Below are positions 11,955-24,438 of a stretch of DNA of 64,000 nucleotides, in pieces. Under the pieces are notes generated by a model. It saw only the letters and a program-made list of their open reading frames with translations. It did no database searches and was not told the DNA's origin. The stretch spans positions 3,720,001 to 3,784,000 of the forward strand of contig JAEVHH010000003.1 of assembly GCA_017607445.1 (NCBI GenBank). Direction: 5' to 3'. The DNA is from Histoplasma ohiense. Lineage: Eukaryota > Ascomycota > Eurotiomycetes > Onygenales > Ajellomycetaceae. The position numbers were made by a program, and so were the translations under genes. The number at the start of each line of letters is the position of its first letter. Position 1 is the first letter of the stretch.

Positions 11955-13327
11955 TCAATCCTTCTCCAAATCTTTCGGACTCGGATCCCCAATCCCACCT
12001 TCATTAATCGCAAACAGACAATCGCTCTCCGGAAGACAAGGGCTATCATAAATCTTGCAAATACGAGTCTCCCCACGACCTTTCTTCAAACTTAACCTCG
12101 TCGTGCTAGCATGCGCAATAATATTGCCTCCAATGGGTTTCTTTGGGTCTGGGTTGAACATAGCATTTGGCCCTCCATCCACTTGCGCAACTACCTGATT
12201 GGTGATAACAACCGCAATGCCAAACTCATCAGCAAGAGTCCGCAGTTTCCGCATGAATTTGGCAAGATGGTTTTGCCGGCTCGATAGCTCGCCTCGACCA
12301 CTAAAGTCAGTCCTGTATAGAGCTGTGGCCGAATCGACGATGAGGAGGGAAAACCGTGTCTCACACATCATCTGCGACGCTTGGTTGAGTAGCTGTAGTT
12401 GGTGGTCAGAGTTGTAAGCTCTGGCATATGCGATGTTGTCGAGAACCTCATCGCCGACAAGTCCATAGCGCTGAGCGACTGCGAGCAGCCGGGTCGGACG
12501 GAATGTGCCCTCAGTGTCAATATACAGACACTTCCCCTCTCCGCCGCCCATGTCAAATGGTAGTTGGCAAGTTACTGCCAGCGTATGACAAATCTGACTC
12601 TTCCCCGTTCTGAACTCTCCGAAAATCTCGGTAATGGACCCCGTCTCGATACCACCTGCCAGTAGAGTATCCAATTGTTTCGATCCTGTTGTTATGCATA
12701 TCAAATCGTTTCGTCGAGCATGCATTTCAGTTGCCGTTGTGAAACCCATTGGCACGATTTTTGAAGCTACGATACATATGGTCAGGCTGGAGGGAATAGT
12801 ATAAAATCCGAACGGATCACATAACTAAACAATATAACATACCCTCCGCAAGGATCTTCGTCGCTTTCTGCTCGGATATGCCTTTGATCTGTTCCAGCAT
12901 TCGCTTCGGTCTATATCAACACGCACATCGAGTAAGATAATTGACTCAAAAATGCAAGCAATATTAAAAAAACAACAGCAGGAATATATATGCAACATAC
13001 GTATAGGCTACCGACTCAATGGTATGATATCCACCATCAATCACCAGCTTGATATCTCGTGCAGTCAGGCCATTAACTCCCTAATGCAAACAAACACCAC
13101 AGCGCAGAGGTCAGTTTTTAGTCTTAATTCTTTAATTCACGCAGCATACAGCATATATTATCTCCAAGCAGAAACGAATCGTACGACATCAGAGAAAAAA
13201 ATCTTTTTAGTTAGTCAGCCGATGCGATATCAAAACCCACCTCCAATGCAGTCAAAGGTGTGGGTGCTCCAGGTCCCGCGAGGCCATTCTCCTCATATTC
13301 ATTTTGACTCTCGTCTTCGACCGTCAT
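11955..13327 (-). CDS. rad51: RAD51 recombinase (UvsC), 348 aa, 4 exons
   Basis: Exons are complement(13241..13327), complement(13001..13080), complement(12843..12910) and complement(11955..12766). Donors are GTGGGT, GTATGT and GTATGT; acceptors are TAG. The total is 349 codons, the usual fungal length. RAD51 is the eukaryotic RecA-family ATPase that forms the presynaptic filament and does strand exchange in homologous recombination and meiosis. The N-terminal helix-hairpin-helix DNA-binding domain spans about residues 25-80 (GVNGLTARDIKLVIDGGYHT, then MLEQIKGISEQKATKILAE). The Walker A motif GEFRTGKS is at about 128-135. Walker B is LLIVDS, followed by ALYRTDFSGRGELSSRQ; loop L2 falls at VVAQVDGGPNAMF. 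All ATPase motifs are intact. A copia retrotransposon LTR ends 425 bp upstream of the start codon. Confidence 0.97.
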
Positions 13328-13751
13328 AATTCTTTTTGCCGTCTGGCTGTTTCTGCTTGTGGTATACCTGCGGCTGTCTTGTTTACAGACAGATCAATCA
13401 ATACCCTTCGTTTCGCCGCCAGGGGGAAAATACGAAAACAAACAAATCGTCGACAAAACCAAGGACGCGTCTGAAACCCTAGAGTTCACAACCAACTCCT
13501 ATCGCAAAGTCAAGGGGGATGCTTTGAATGAGAAGAAAACCCCACCAATAGTGCACAGACGGGGAGAAGAAGGCTGCTGTGGGCACGTCGTGCTGGCAGA
13601 AATTCGTAGCCAAGAATGGGATGTCGTTGTTTTGCCCTTGCAGACGCGATGCGGAAGTAGGCAGAAAGATCAACCCGAGGCTGAGTCGCGAGATCATGTG
13701 ACTTTAATGGACCACCAAGACTCCGTGAAACCTCGAAACCTCCCATACATC
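13328..13751. promoter_or_regulatory. RAD51 promoter region, cut off by a copia insertion
   Basis: These 424 bases separate the RAD51 ATG (13327, reverse strand) from the left LTR of the copia element. The 5-base target duplication ACATC ends at 13751. The open frame at 13359-13796 (+) runs into the LTR and has no protein features, so I treat the region as promoter and 5' UTR. I see no specific transcription-factor site that I would defend. Confidence 0.4.
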
Positions 13752-13852
13752 TGTGGGATGGTTAATCTTCTCATTGTGCGATCGCTAGCTAGCTAACTAT
13801 ATAGGGGTAATCACGTGCGGTGGAGGGCCGCCTGGGCAACTAGTGCCCAACA
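13752..13852 (-). repeat. Copia 3' LTR (101 bp)
   Basis: Identical to the copy at 18782-18882. Begins TGTGGGATGG and ends GTGCCCAACA. Contains an E-box-like CACGTG and a GCTAGCTAGC run, and retains all its CpG sites. Flanked on the left by ACATC. Confidence 0.95.
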
Positions 13853-13949
13853 CCCCCCCACGCGCCAACATGCGTGATGTGTTCCTACGAATCTTCCATG
13901 CTAGCTATCTCAACTTGGATCATCCCAAAATCATGCTACATATAGAAAT

Positions 13950-16900
13950 TTAATCATTCTCACTGTTACCAGTGAAAAGTCCTAGTAAATCAATGAAATG
14001 CCTAAATGCCACTGTGCCCAGAGGTTTGGTTAATCCATCTGTCATCATATCCTCAGTGGGAATGTGTTTAATAGAAATAACACCTTCATTCAATTGTGTG
14101 TGAGAATAGTGGAAGTGAGTGTTGATATGCTTGCTGCATGCTGTGATCATGGCAACAGTAGCTAGATCAATCAAACCTTTATTATCTGCTCTGATAGACA
14201 AGAAGTTCTTTGCTGTAACAAATTCTAGTTCCATCATCATATTGTGCAATCATGTTGCTTCATATACTGCTTTGCTAAGTGCCATGTATTCTGCCTCATT
14301 TGAACTTAAAGAAACACAAGGTTGTTTGAACAAACACTATGAAATTAGTACATCTGCTAACTTGAATATGAAGTCTGAAGTAGATTTGTATTCACTGTTC
14401 AATGATTCTGTCCAATCTGAATCTGTATAATCTATCAACAGATATGATATGTTGGGGAATTCATTGATCTCATTCTTGAAGTCTTTGTATAAGATGCCAA
14501 GATCACTCATTTCTTTTAGATATTGTATGATGCAGAGAAGAGCTCTCTATATCTTAGATGTAGATGCAGTATTCTTCTGCACTAGTAGAGATGCTGCTCA
14601 TGCAATATCTGAGTGTAATTTGACTGTCAGATACTGCAAGCACTCTATTTCATGTTGATATCATTCTTTGATGAATTCTTCTTCTCATTCTGACATAGAG
14701 GTATCATCTATCTTCAACTCTTCAAGTATTGGCATAGAGACAGAAACAGTGTCATCTAGATGGAAATCTTGCACTAAACAATTGATATAGCATCTCAATA
14801 TCAATTTTATAGCATCATCAGAGTGATGTTCAACTTCCATGTCTAAGTATTTTGAAGATTCTTTTAAATCCTTAATTTCTAATTTATTGATGAGAGTGTT
14901 AACTAGTCAATCAGCATCTGCTGAATCTTCTGCTATAATATGAAGATCATCCATATAGATCATCATATAAAGATGATTGTGTGATGTGTGATGTTATAGA
15001 GCAGAGTTGTACAGACTAGATTTGAAATCATTCTTGCAGAGTAATGCTGTAAGAAAATCATACCAAATCTTAGCAGCAGGGTCCAATCTGTATAGAGAGT
15101 CTTCAACAGCACAAATCATTGTGTGTGGAGTCTCCACCTCAAATCTGATAGATTGCTGCATATAAATTGTTTTACCAAATCAGCTGTGTAGATAGATCAT
15201 TACTATATTGATCTGATGCAAGATTCAACCTCACTTCACTGCTATCACAAACATCATATGATTAGTAGTGTCATTAATGACAGATGTGTATGTTTCTTCA
15301 CATGTGCTTTTCTTTAATCAATTACCACACACTATTCATTGAGATTTTCATAATATTCCATCAGAATTCACATTGGGATTCTGAGGGTGATCTTTTTCAA
15401 CATAAATTCAGCAGCTGAGAACCACTGACTCATCAGAAAAGATGTCAAAATGTGAGATCATTGTTCAGATATTTCTTCATTTCAAATCTGCAATCTTGTG
15501 TTTCATCAATTTCTGCCAATATTTGCCAACCCCCTCAGATCTACTAACAGCATTCTTATATTCTTTTGAAATAGAATCAGTGAGAGAAGAAGAAATGTAG
15601 ATGATGAATGCTTTCACTGATCTTACTCAATCAGTGTCAGCTAATTCAGAAACAGCAGTATCATCAACAAGATAAATTGCTGAACTTACAGCTTCAGATA
15701 TTGTCTGATTAGTATCATTCTGTGAGATTGTAGATTCTTTTGTAGAGAAAACAACATCACTGATGACAATTATTTTATCAGTTGTAGAACTTCAGAGATG
15801 GTAGATTGAGTTATCACAGAATTCTATAAGTTTATAGATTTCTGCTCTTACAGACAGTTTGTCAGTTGATTTTTGAGATTCATGAAGATGTGTATAAACA
15901 TCAACATCTAGCTCTCTAAAATGACAAAGTTGAGGTGGGGCATTGATTAGTGCTGAGAAGGGGATTGTATAAGGGCATTATATAGACACTTCATTGATGT
16001 TGATGATAGATCAGTATTTCTCATTATATAGAGTGGTGGAAGTTGATGTGTTGTTGATAATTGCAATCACTGTTTCAAGAACATCTGCTCAGAACTTCTT
16101 TGATATATTCATGTCTAGAAGCACTGCCCTTGCATGTGTCATTATCATGCAAATTCCCCTCTCAGAAACACCATCTTGATGAGGAGATTGAGATGTAGTA
16201 GATTCTCAGATAGTGTCATCTTTGAACATCATTGTTATCATCTTATTTGATCAAAAAACATCATCAATATCAGTTCTAACTAGCACCAGTGGTGTGAAGC
16301 TGAGATTCTTCATGAATTGAACTCAGTGAGTGTAAATTTCAATGACTTGATCCTTGATATGTAAAAAATAAATCCATCTGTAATGAGTGGTGTCATCAGT
16401 GATTAGCATATAATATTTGATCTCTTGATGAGATTCTATAGAGTAATTGGACATGTCATTCAGTGTACAACCATCATCAGCAAGATTGATATGAACATGT
16501 TGCATTGCCTGCAACACTCATGACATTGAGGTTTGTGAGAACTTGCATGTCATGTCTGCTTTGACACAGCTGTCACAGAAGAAGCCTGTTTTAGATTCTT
16601 TGATACAGATGTCAGATGATGAGTCCTTCACTAGTGCAATGATCACATCAGTGTGAATATGCTCTAGAGTGATATGCCATTTCATGAGTGTTCTTGTCAG
16701 AGAATTGTGATTGCTAGATTGATTGTCAGATTTCCCTGTGATTGTCAACATTGCATCCTCATAATTGTAAGATTTGATTATAAAATGAATGATTTGAAAT
16801 GAATGATGAATGTCTATTTGAGATTCTTGTTCTATTATCTTGTAGACCAATTCTTTGAATGTGTGAACAGCAGTGAAGTTGACACTGTTCAGAGCTTTTA

Positions 16901-18548
16901 TTGTAAAATAAGAAGAAATGATGTTAGATAGTTGATATCTAAAATCTTGATCTTCTAGCTTGGTGAAGAATAGAAGATTGACAGTGAGATTGAGAATTCA
17001 GTGAATGTAATCAACTGAGATATTTCTCTCTTCTGATTCAAGAAGAATATCATCTATCTTCTCAACTCATTCTACTCCACTGTCTGCAGTGGTAATTTGT
17101 AAATCACTCTGAAACAACTTCAAATGCATCAATGAGTGCCTTTCACCTGTCATATTGAAGCTTGTGCAGATGTTGAGATATCAAGGTTTGAATGTTGTAG
17201 TGAATGACACAGATAAAGCAATTGCTGTGTTAGCACTAGATTGTAAGATGAGAAGATCTGATGTTTTAATATCAGTAGATTTATTATCATTCTTATTCTT
17301 CTTCTTATTTTTTCTCTTCTTTTTGACATCTTTTATATTGTCAGTGCTCTTGTTATCTTTGTTGTCCCTCCTCCACCACTCAGATGCCTTGTCAGAGTTC
17401 AGATGATAGTATATAGCTTTTGTATGCTCTGAAATTCTGCAATGTCTGCACTTTGTGATTGCAGTGAAAGTTGTGTTGTTGTTATCATTGATGACTGTGT
17501 TGATCTTTGAAGGTTTAGAGTGTCCAGAATCCTCTGACTTGTTCATGCAGTGAGTGATTTGCTTTGTGAGATTGTTGATATCTAGATTGACAATCAAACT
17601 CTGATCTGTTCTGTAGAATATATCAAGATGAGATTTGACATAGAATCTCTGATAATCTCAGAGACTGATTATAAAGAAATTGTGGAGGTAGTTCTCACTG
17701 TGGTCCTCTGTGAGTTCTTATATGTGAGCAGACAGATAGTGATATCAGCAAACATATGTCAGATAATCACTGTTCTTGACATGCAGATGGGTAAATTCTT
17801 TGAAAATGCTAATTCTCTTCTTCTCAAGAGACATTGTGTATACTGCACTTATCTTATTCCATAGAGCCACCACATTGTCAGGTTGTATGAATCCCATTGT
17901 TAAATGAACAGAACCTATCAAGGATTGCAACATTCAATGAAAGAGTAATTTTGAACATATCATTCAGTATTGTTGATTGAGTGAAGATAAATCTTCAGAT
18001 GATTTCTGCTGATTCTTATTTAGAATATCTGCATCATCAATCACCTTCACATCTGACAATATTGCTATCTTCCATGTTTGGTAGTTGATGTCATTGAATG
18101 TGGTAACAGACTTCATGTTCAACAAGATCTGTGCTTTCTTCTGATATTCACAAACCAGAAGATTCAGATCTTCTACTGATATAGAATTCAAAGAAGATGA
18201 AGGAGGTGATTGTGTGTGTGCTGTCATCAGTCACTCACAGAGTGCAATGAGATCTGTCACAGCTATAGTCATCATATCATTGAAATTCAGTATAGACATT
18301 GATATAGAACTGAGTGTGTCATCTTCAGATTCTTCACATTCTGACATCTTGTTTGTATTGTGTGCTGAGTTAGAGGTTGTAGTATCTTTCTCTGTTATTG
18401 TGTATTCAGTTTGATCACCCTCTGCTTCTGAGCTGAATTCTTGCTCAAGAATAGAGGGGAAGAATTGAGAGACTCTTGATTGTGAATATAGTGTCTTCTT
18501 ACATCCTGATATGGGGGTTGCAGATAATTGAGAACCACTCATAATCAA
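13950..18548 (-). pseudogene. Copia gag-pol, inactivated mainly by in-frame TGA codons
   Basis: Largely collinear reverse-strand reading. Gag-like part (18548-17100): the frame MIMSGSQLSATPISGCKK runs through a TGA at 18231-18233 and resumes as MTAHTQSPPSSSLN, with more TGAs further on. Integrase part: the 16850-16518 frame holds two Cys-containing clusters, then a TGA, then MLQAMQHVHINLADDG. RT part: IYMDDLHIIAEDSADAD near 14960-14910, matching copia Y-x-DD, then NKLEIKDLKE. RNase H end (14249-13950): KHINTHFHYSHTQLNEGVIS and IKHIPTEDMMTDGLTKPLG, the conserved C-terminal copia signature. The stops inspected are TGA where CGA or TGG is expected. The product is not functional. Confidence 0.85.
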
Positions 18549-18781
18549 TCTGACTTAGAGAGATTCTGAATGAAAATAAATAAGTTTTTGATCTCTTCAA
18601 GATTGTAATGAAATCTCTGCAGCAGTCTTGACAGCAATTCTGTCAATTACACCACTTTTGTAGGCAAAGAGTTCTCTTTTCAGGGGAATATTGTCCAACT
18701 CATTCAATATAATGTCAGTTGCAGTGTATTCTAATTAAAACATCTTGTTTTATTTAAAAATCTGCTATCCGGGCCATAACC

Positions 18782-18882
18782 TGTGGGATGGTTAATCTTC
18801 TCATTGTGCGATCGCTAGCTAGCTAACTATATAGGGGTAATCACGTGCGGTGGAGGGCCGCCTGGGCAACTAGTGCCCAACA
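18782..18882 (-). repeat. Copia 5' LTR (101 bp)
   Basis: Base-for-base identical to 13752-13852 by eye. Followed by the target duplication ACATC at 18883-18887. Identity implies a recent insertion or LTR conversion. Confidence 0.95.
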
Positions 18883-19355
18883 ACATCTGAGATGGTTTAC
18901 CTTCTTCGCTTAGTTAGAATTGGTTATAATATATGACCTGAAAATCACAGCATCGACGGCCTTTTATCACTCTTTTGAAGTCTTACCGTTGGCATTTCTT
19001 TACCCACAAGCAACATGAGGTGATCTCCCGCAATTTGAATGCATTTTTGGGAAATATAGAAGAGGATTCGGAGTAATACTAGAGAAGCGTGGGATGCTAA
19101 TCGCAACCTTCGGTCGAAATGTGGTAATATATATAACTAGGTAGGAAAAGGCAGATACGGAAAACATGCCTTCCATCAAATGAAAGGAAGTTTTCTTAAC
19201 GTATCGTACACCCTGACTATCCATTTATTTTTCAAGGAAAACGTACGGACATCTGGGTCTCTAGATTTGGAACTCCACAAAAAAAGAAGATTATAACTAG
19301 AAAATTATGGTATCAATTTTTTTTTTCTTTTTTCCCGGCCATACCCAGAGAAAAT
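18883..19355. other. 3' flank of the MFS gene
   Basis: 473 bases between the copia 5' LTR and the MFS stop codon. A T-run (19317-19328) lies about 28 bases beyond the stop. No supported gene. Confidence 0.4.
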
Positions 19356-21365
19356 TCACGGCGGATATACAGAAGGACGCGACCACTTCCCTCTCGCCCT
19401 TATCCTTTTCCCATAAAAATAAAACAGATACGGAATCGGGATCAGCGGCAGCGATACAAATCCCAGGAGACTCGACGCCCACGGTACCCCAAGCTTCGAA
19501 TACATCACTCTAGCAAACAATGGGAACGCACCCGCAAAACAACTGCGCAGGAACGTATTAGCACCAACTGCACTAGCCGAAACGGTCGGGAATGTATCGA
19601 TCAGGTAATTCAAGGCTGCCTGGAAGACTGTGAAGAACCCAAAGCCCATGGATACTGTACCGATTACCTGCGCGACCCAGGGGATGTGCGGTGGAGACGT
19701 CCAGCCGAAGATGAATAGGCCTGCAGAGAAGAACACGGAGCCGACCATCATGGGCGGAAGACGGGCTTCAGGGACTGGTCTCCGGTCGTTGGTGCGGAAT
19801 TTCTTCAGGTAGAATTTCTGGTTAAACAGATTGGCACCTGCGCCAAGGATGACACCCACAAGCAAGCCGAGGAATGGCAGGTGGCCGACAACTTGGCTCC
19901 AGCCACGGACTTCTATGAAGGCGATAGGAAAGGAGGATAGACTAAGGTATAATATGCCGTAGACGAAAGAGGCGTACATAGCGACGAGGAAACAGATGGG
20001 AGTGCCTAGAAGCTGGAAAGGGACCACCAGGTATTTGTTTACCATTTCGGCGAAGCTGACATCCCATTCTTCATGGGGAGCGTGTAGCGACCAGTTGCCC
20101 GTTTCATAACGGAGACGACGGGCTTTTTTGACAAGGAGGATGGCAGGGTAGGATTCGTCTACGAATATGATATCGAGGATAAGGAAGAGAATCATCATTA
20201 TCCCCGTTATCTAGGGGTGGGATATTGAAGTCAAAAGGGGTTTATTAGAGCAGGGTGGGAAAAGGGAGTGGGCAATTCTCGACCAGTACCGAAACTCACA
20301 TATTCCGTCCATCTCCAACGCAGATAGCTCTGCACGATAGCTGCCCCAACGATGGGTCCCAAGCTGGGTCCTCCAACAACAGCCATCGCATAACCGACAA
20401 TAGCGACACCTCGCTCTTCAGCTGGGAACAAATCACTCAGCACCCCGCCTGTATTAGTGACAGGCGCAGAACCAAAGAAACCACAGAAAAAACGGGATAT
20501 GAGAACCGTTTGGATGTCCTTTGCGCTGCCGGCGGTGAACATAAATATCGCAGCGAGAAAATACGGGAAGAGGACTGCGGGCTTGCGCCCGTAGAGTTCG
20601 GATAGCGGGGCCCACAGTAAAGGCCCCAGACCAAAACCAAACAGCAGCAAGCTGACCCCCAGCACCCCCACTTCTTCTGAGATATGGAAGTCGGCGTCAA
20701 CTTGTGTGATTCCGGGCGAATAGCTGGACGACGTTGTCAATGGATGATTTCCCCTAGTTATAAGAGAGAAGGGCGAATGATGGGTGGCCAATTTTGTATC
20801 AAGAGAGGCTTGGGCCTTACACTGCACTGGACCATGTAGAACCTGTAAGGGAAAAGAGACGAGAAAATATTAGCTCAGTTACTCCGTGTGCCTCTGCCAC
20901 GGAAGGACCAGCAAGAACCATACCCATTGTCGTCAACCCATATAAAAATGTTGTGATGGCCTTTTTACGAAATGACCAATTCATCGGGTGATACGCATCG
21001 TCCGGCCCATCAAAGTTAACGAGGGTATCGCGTGACGTCTTTTGATGCGACAGCGGATGGGTGAAAGGCCGCACCTGGTCCGGGTTCCGACTCCGGACAT
21101 GGTTGAGGGTGGCATTGTAATGCTGGGAGACAGTCGAGATTGCCGACTGGATTCTGCTCAAGCTGGCGGATTGGTGTGTGGAGATACTGGAAGTTCGATT
21201 TCGTGGCAAGTTTTCAAAGTAATTGAGACCATAATCATCGTCATCATCATCATCATCATCATCATCATATCCAGGCCTGCTCTTCTCCGAGATCTGTCGT
21301 TCTACCGGCACTACGTCATTGCCGGCCCGTTGTGACGAGGATGCCAATGTCATCTCGTTTCTCAA
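19356..21365 (-). CDS. MFS drug:H+/polyamine antiporter (DHA1/TPO-FLU type), 580 aa, 4 exons
   Basis: Exons are complement(20924..21365), complement(20821..20842), complement(20300..20723) and complement(19356..20210). Exon 2 has only 22 nt; it is needed to join TTMG to STWSSAV and then YSPGITQVDADFHISEE. Phases 1, 2 and 0 agree throughout. The product is a 12-helix plasma-membrane exporter of polyamines or drugs. Motif A lies in APLSELYGRKP after the second helix; the motif-C-like segment is GYAMAVVGGPSLGPIVGAA; the long central loop carries LRYETGNWSLHAPHEEWDV, a hallmark of DHA1 fungal members. The N-terminal cytosolic tail has 11 consecutive Asp (residues 34-44) coded by an ATC/GAT microsatellite at 21236-21268. 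The start could instead be Met5. Confidence 0.88.
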
Positions 21366-21750
21366 AGCCCTCGGGCGCTTGAGTACATTTAAGATAGAGG
21401 AATACTGTAGAAGGTATCAAATATATGAAAACCGAGCCTCTCTGACTCTGGGATAAATATTCCTCGTGAGATCTAGTTACGATTTGTCGTTCGGCAATCG
21501 GCTAACCGGGAGAATCGAAGGTCTGAGAGCCGAGGCTTGCATCCGTAGATCTTGAACTTGATGGTCACGTGTTAATAAAGCCAGGAGCTGTATCAGGTCT
21601 ATTTGAAGAGTGTGCTCCAGGGCAGCGAGCATGTAAAATTAGAGCTAAATTGGCCATAATAAAGCCCGCATTCCGATCTATAAAGCTATATACGGGATGG
21701 CTTGGTGACGTCACAAAGTAAATTTGTAAAACAAAAACAAAAGATCTCTC
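21366..21750. other. Promoter of the MFS gene / 3' flank of IML2
   Basis: 385 bases between two head-to-tail genes on the reverse strand. TATAAAGCTATATA at 21679-21692 lies over 300 bases from the MFS start and is near the end of IML2, so I do not call it a TATA box. No gene seen. Confidence 0.4.
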
Positions 21751-24438
21751 TTAGCGCGGATTGGCCGATTCCCACTTCCGTAATGTGTCCTCTGCCACGG
21801 TCACTTTGAGGCCGACCCTGGCGTCGAGTTCGTACGTTTCCCACTTCGCAACTTTCTCAATCCATTCTCTGCATTCGCGGACCTTCCGCCGATCATGGGC
21901 TTCTGCGTTTTCGTTCGATTCGTGGCTTGTCTTAGAGGATATTGACATTGACGGTTTGGGGACATGGTTCGTCTCCGTTGCCGAGGTAGATTCGGACTGA
22001 CTTTGCGAGCCATTGGCGGGGACACCTCCTGTAGTGGAACAAATTGGCCGATATGAGTAGCGTTCCATCCACAAATTCGCTGCCATCTCGTAGTGGGCTG
22101 TCGGGCAAGTCCAGTCGTCTTTCAAATGGCCTTTGAATGTCGACGGGTCATGAACAAGGATTTTCGACCGCAAGAGTTTCTTCGATTCTTCATGTCTTCC
22201 CAGAAAACGGAATACGGAAGCCCGGAGGAGAGCCAAAATCGCGAACTCGTCTTCATTTTCGCGATTCCAGTGTTTATTTTGCTCGCTTTCCGACCACGCC
22301 AAGCACCTCAGCGAATTTTGAAGTTCTTCCTCGTTCATGCGGCTGTGGCCGTTCCATAAGTAGATCATTTCTTCCAATGGGTCGACGCCGATCGCGTCGA
22401 TAAAGTCAACATTCCATTCCTTGGCACGTGATTCCCATTTTGTGGTTTTCCGGGTAACAAAGACATCAAATGGAAGCTGTCGGGCCATAAATTTCTTCTT
22501 GCCCGCTTGCGACGGAACCTTCTGGAATAACTCAACGGCTTTGGCAGCATGCTCCTTGGCTAGCATAGGTGAATCTAGGGCATTTTGCCTGTAGATAGCA
22601 AGATGAGCCGATGCAGCAATATAATAATACAAAGCTCGGGACCACGAATTGAGTTCAGCACACTAAACGGCAACATGTCAGGAAGGTTCAGAAACAATCA
22701 AGTTAAAGTAAAATTTGATATGGAGATGTAGGTGGTTGGGATCTGGTACCTCGATGAATGATTCCGCGCACAATTCGTATTTATGAAGATACATAGAAGT
22801 CAAACTCTTTTCGAACACACATAGCGCTTCAACCTGTTTCAGGGGGCTTTTAGTATCTCCAGAGAGTAGCTCCAGGGCCGCGCCTAAATTTTTCTTTGCA
22901 GCTTGCATCCGAGATTCCTCTAAGAGCCAAAGATGGCTATGGGGGGATCGATGTCTCATCACTGACAACAAAGCAGTGAGTCGGTGTTCCGAATAGCTGT
23001 CGACCCTGTCTTCATTTTCACTCGGATAGTCGTCGATGATGTCGCAATGCCGGATAAAACCATTATAGTAAGCCAGCAGTGCCAAACCCGCAATTGCGCC
23101 ATTTAAGTTATGGAATTTGCTAGCTTGCCACAGCATCCGAAGACCCCGACGCCGGTCTCCTCTAAAGCCCACAATATAGAGCAATTTCGAAAATGCAGGC
23201 GGAACCATCGAGATAAGGAGCAATAAAAGTCCGAAGCAGAGGTTTGCGCCAGAATGTACAAATGCATCTACGGGATTTGTAAATAAATCGGAGTCGGGAT
23301 CCTGATCCAGGTGCTGTGTGGGAGATGGAGGTGGTTCTGGAGGTTGTGATGATGATTTTTCAGCTTCTGTGGAGGAAAACGCCGTGACATCGTTGGAAAG
23401 CCGCGATTCGTCTGGCTTACCATTTCCGAGCTGGGAGCCTGAGACCTCGTCAGAGGTGATTCCAGGGGCTTTCGATGTATCGCTTCTGTTTACTAATGGC
23501 TTTGTGGGCACTGCAAGGGAGTGGTTAGGTGGCAATGAGGTATTAGAGGAGGCCACCTTTCTTGCGGATTCCTCCTGGAGGTACTTCTCCTCCATTTGCA
23601 TTATATTATCTAATGCGATGTACGCTTTCCTTAGTTTATAGAAAGCCTTGATGCTCTCCGTTAAGCTTTCGTTCAGGACGCCGACCAGAGCAGCCATGAG
23701 CTGAGCCATACTTCGACATAGAAGAAATTCGGTCCCAGGGGTATAGATCGGTGACCGGTATGCATTGGGAGCTTTTGAATTATGTTGAGCTTTTTGATAA
23801 TCGTTTGACGCACACGTTTCCGCCTCCGATAGCCGTTCGCTCGCTGGAGAGAAGACATTGTAAGGAACTGGAATTGGAAATCACAGAGGCGGGGAACAAT
23901 ACCAAGGCGCATGATTTCCTGTTCGAAACCCAAAGTGGCCCGAACGAACGAGACGATCCCTTTTCCCAGCTATGCGACAACACATAGAGACACTCATAGT
24001 ATTATTATTTGCTTCAAGAAAGGGAGCAGCAAAACCAATTGCCTCGTACAAAACACGTTGTGAACGACCCGTCGCGCATACACACCTTATGAAATGACGA
24101 ATCACCCTTATTTAGACCCTCCTCAGCACCGTCAACATCATCGTTGATGATAAAGGTAGCAGCTGCATTGGCGTCGTATCAGCGGGGTTGATCTCAAGGG
24201 TGTTGGTTTGGGGGTTTGGCGGGGCCGAGAGGAAGATCTAAATACCTCGAAGAGCACTCTGCACTGCATGCACCAAGTGACACAAAGGATATGTCAGCTA
24301 CGGATCTACAATACTGGGAGGACGTATAAGGGGTAATAGCAGCTTACGCTCTTGCGACTCTGCTAATGCGTCGAGAGACTGCGTGGAGACACTCGCCGGA
24401 GATGCCTTGTTGTACAGCCATGATCCGACACGAAACAT
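21751..24438 (-). CDS. iml2: IML2 family protein (TTC39/DUF3808), 752 aa, 6 exons
   Basis: Exons are complement(24348..24438), (24246..24263), (24086..24162), (23903..23969), (22750..23843) and (21751..22662). All phases close to 753 codons. Exon 2 is only 18 nt and its acceptor could be 3 nt further on. The spliced N-terminus (MFRVGSWLYNKASPASV, then AATFIINDDVDGAEEGL, then LGKGIVSFVRATLGFEQEIM, then YTPGTEFLLCRSMAQLMAAL) matches my recollection of fungal IML2 proteins. IML2 is a TPR-like cytosolic/mitochondrial protein that in yeast helps clear inclusion bodies with lipid droplets. The middle has a disordered Ser/Pro stretch and then a hydrophobic segment (GLLLLLISMVPPAFSKLLYI). The C-terminal half is helical repeats. 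A Ser/Thr-rich insert lies near the end (SQSQSESTSATETN). Confidence 0.9.

Larger units (their letters stand above)
13752..18882 (-). mobile_element. Ty1/copia LTR retrotransposon, 5131 bp, with ACATC target duplication
   Basis: The element is bounded by identical 101-bp direct repeats that start TG and end CA (13752-13852 and 18782-18882). It is flanked by the 5-base duplication ACATC (13747-13751 and 18883-18887). It reads on the reverse strand. Order from the 5' LTR: gag-like frame (18548 to about 17100), integrase region (about 16850-15900), reverse transcriptase with YMDD (about 14950) and RNase H ending at 13950. Integrase before RT is the copia order. The sequence just inside the 5' LTR, RC of 18765-18781 (TTATGGCCCGG), sits where the primer-binding site should be. 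The LTRs keep their CpGs, whereas the interior has essentially none and is broken by TGA stops. Confidence 0.93.

Noticed and set aside
13359..13796. 145-codon + frame next to RAD51
   Set aside because: It runs from the RAD51 promoter into the copia LTR, so it cannot have been a conserved gene before the insertion.
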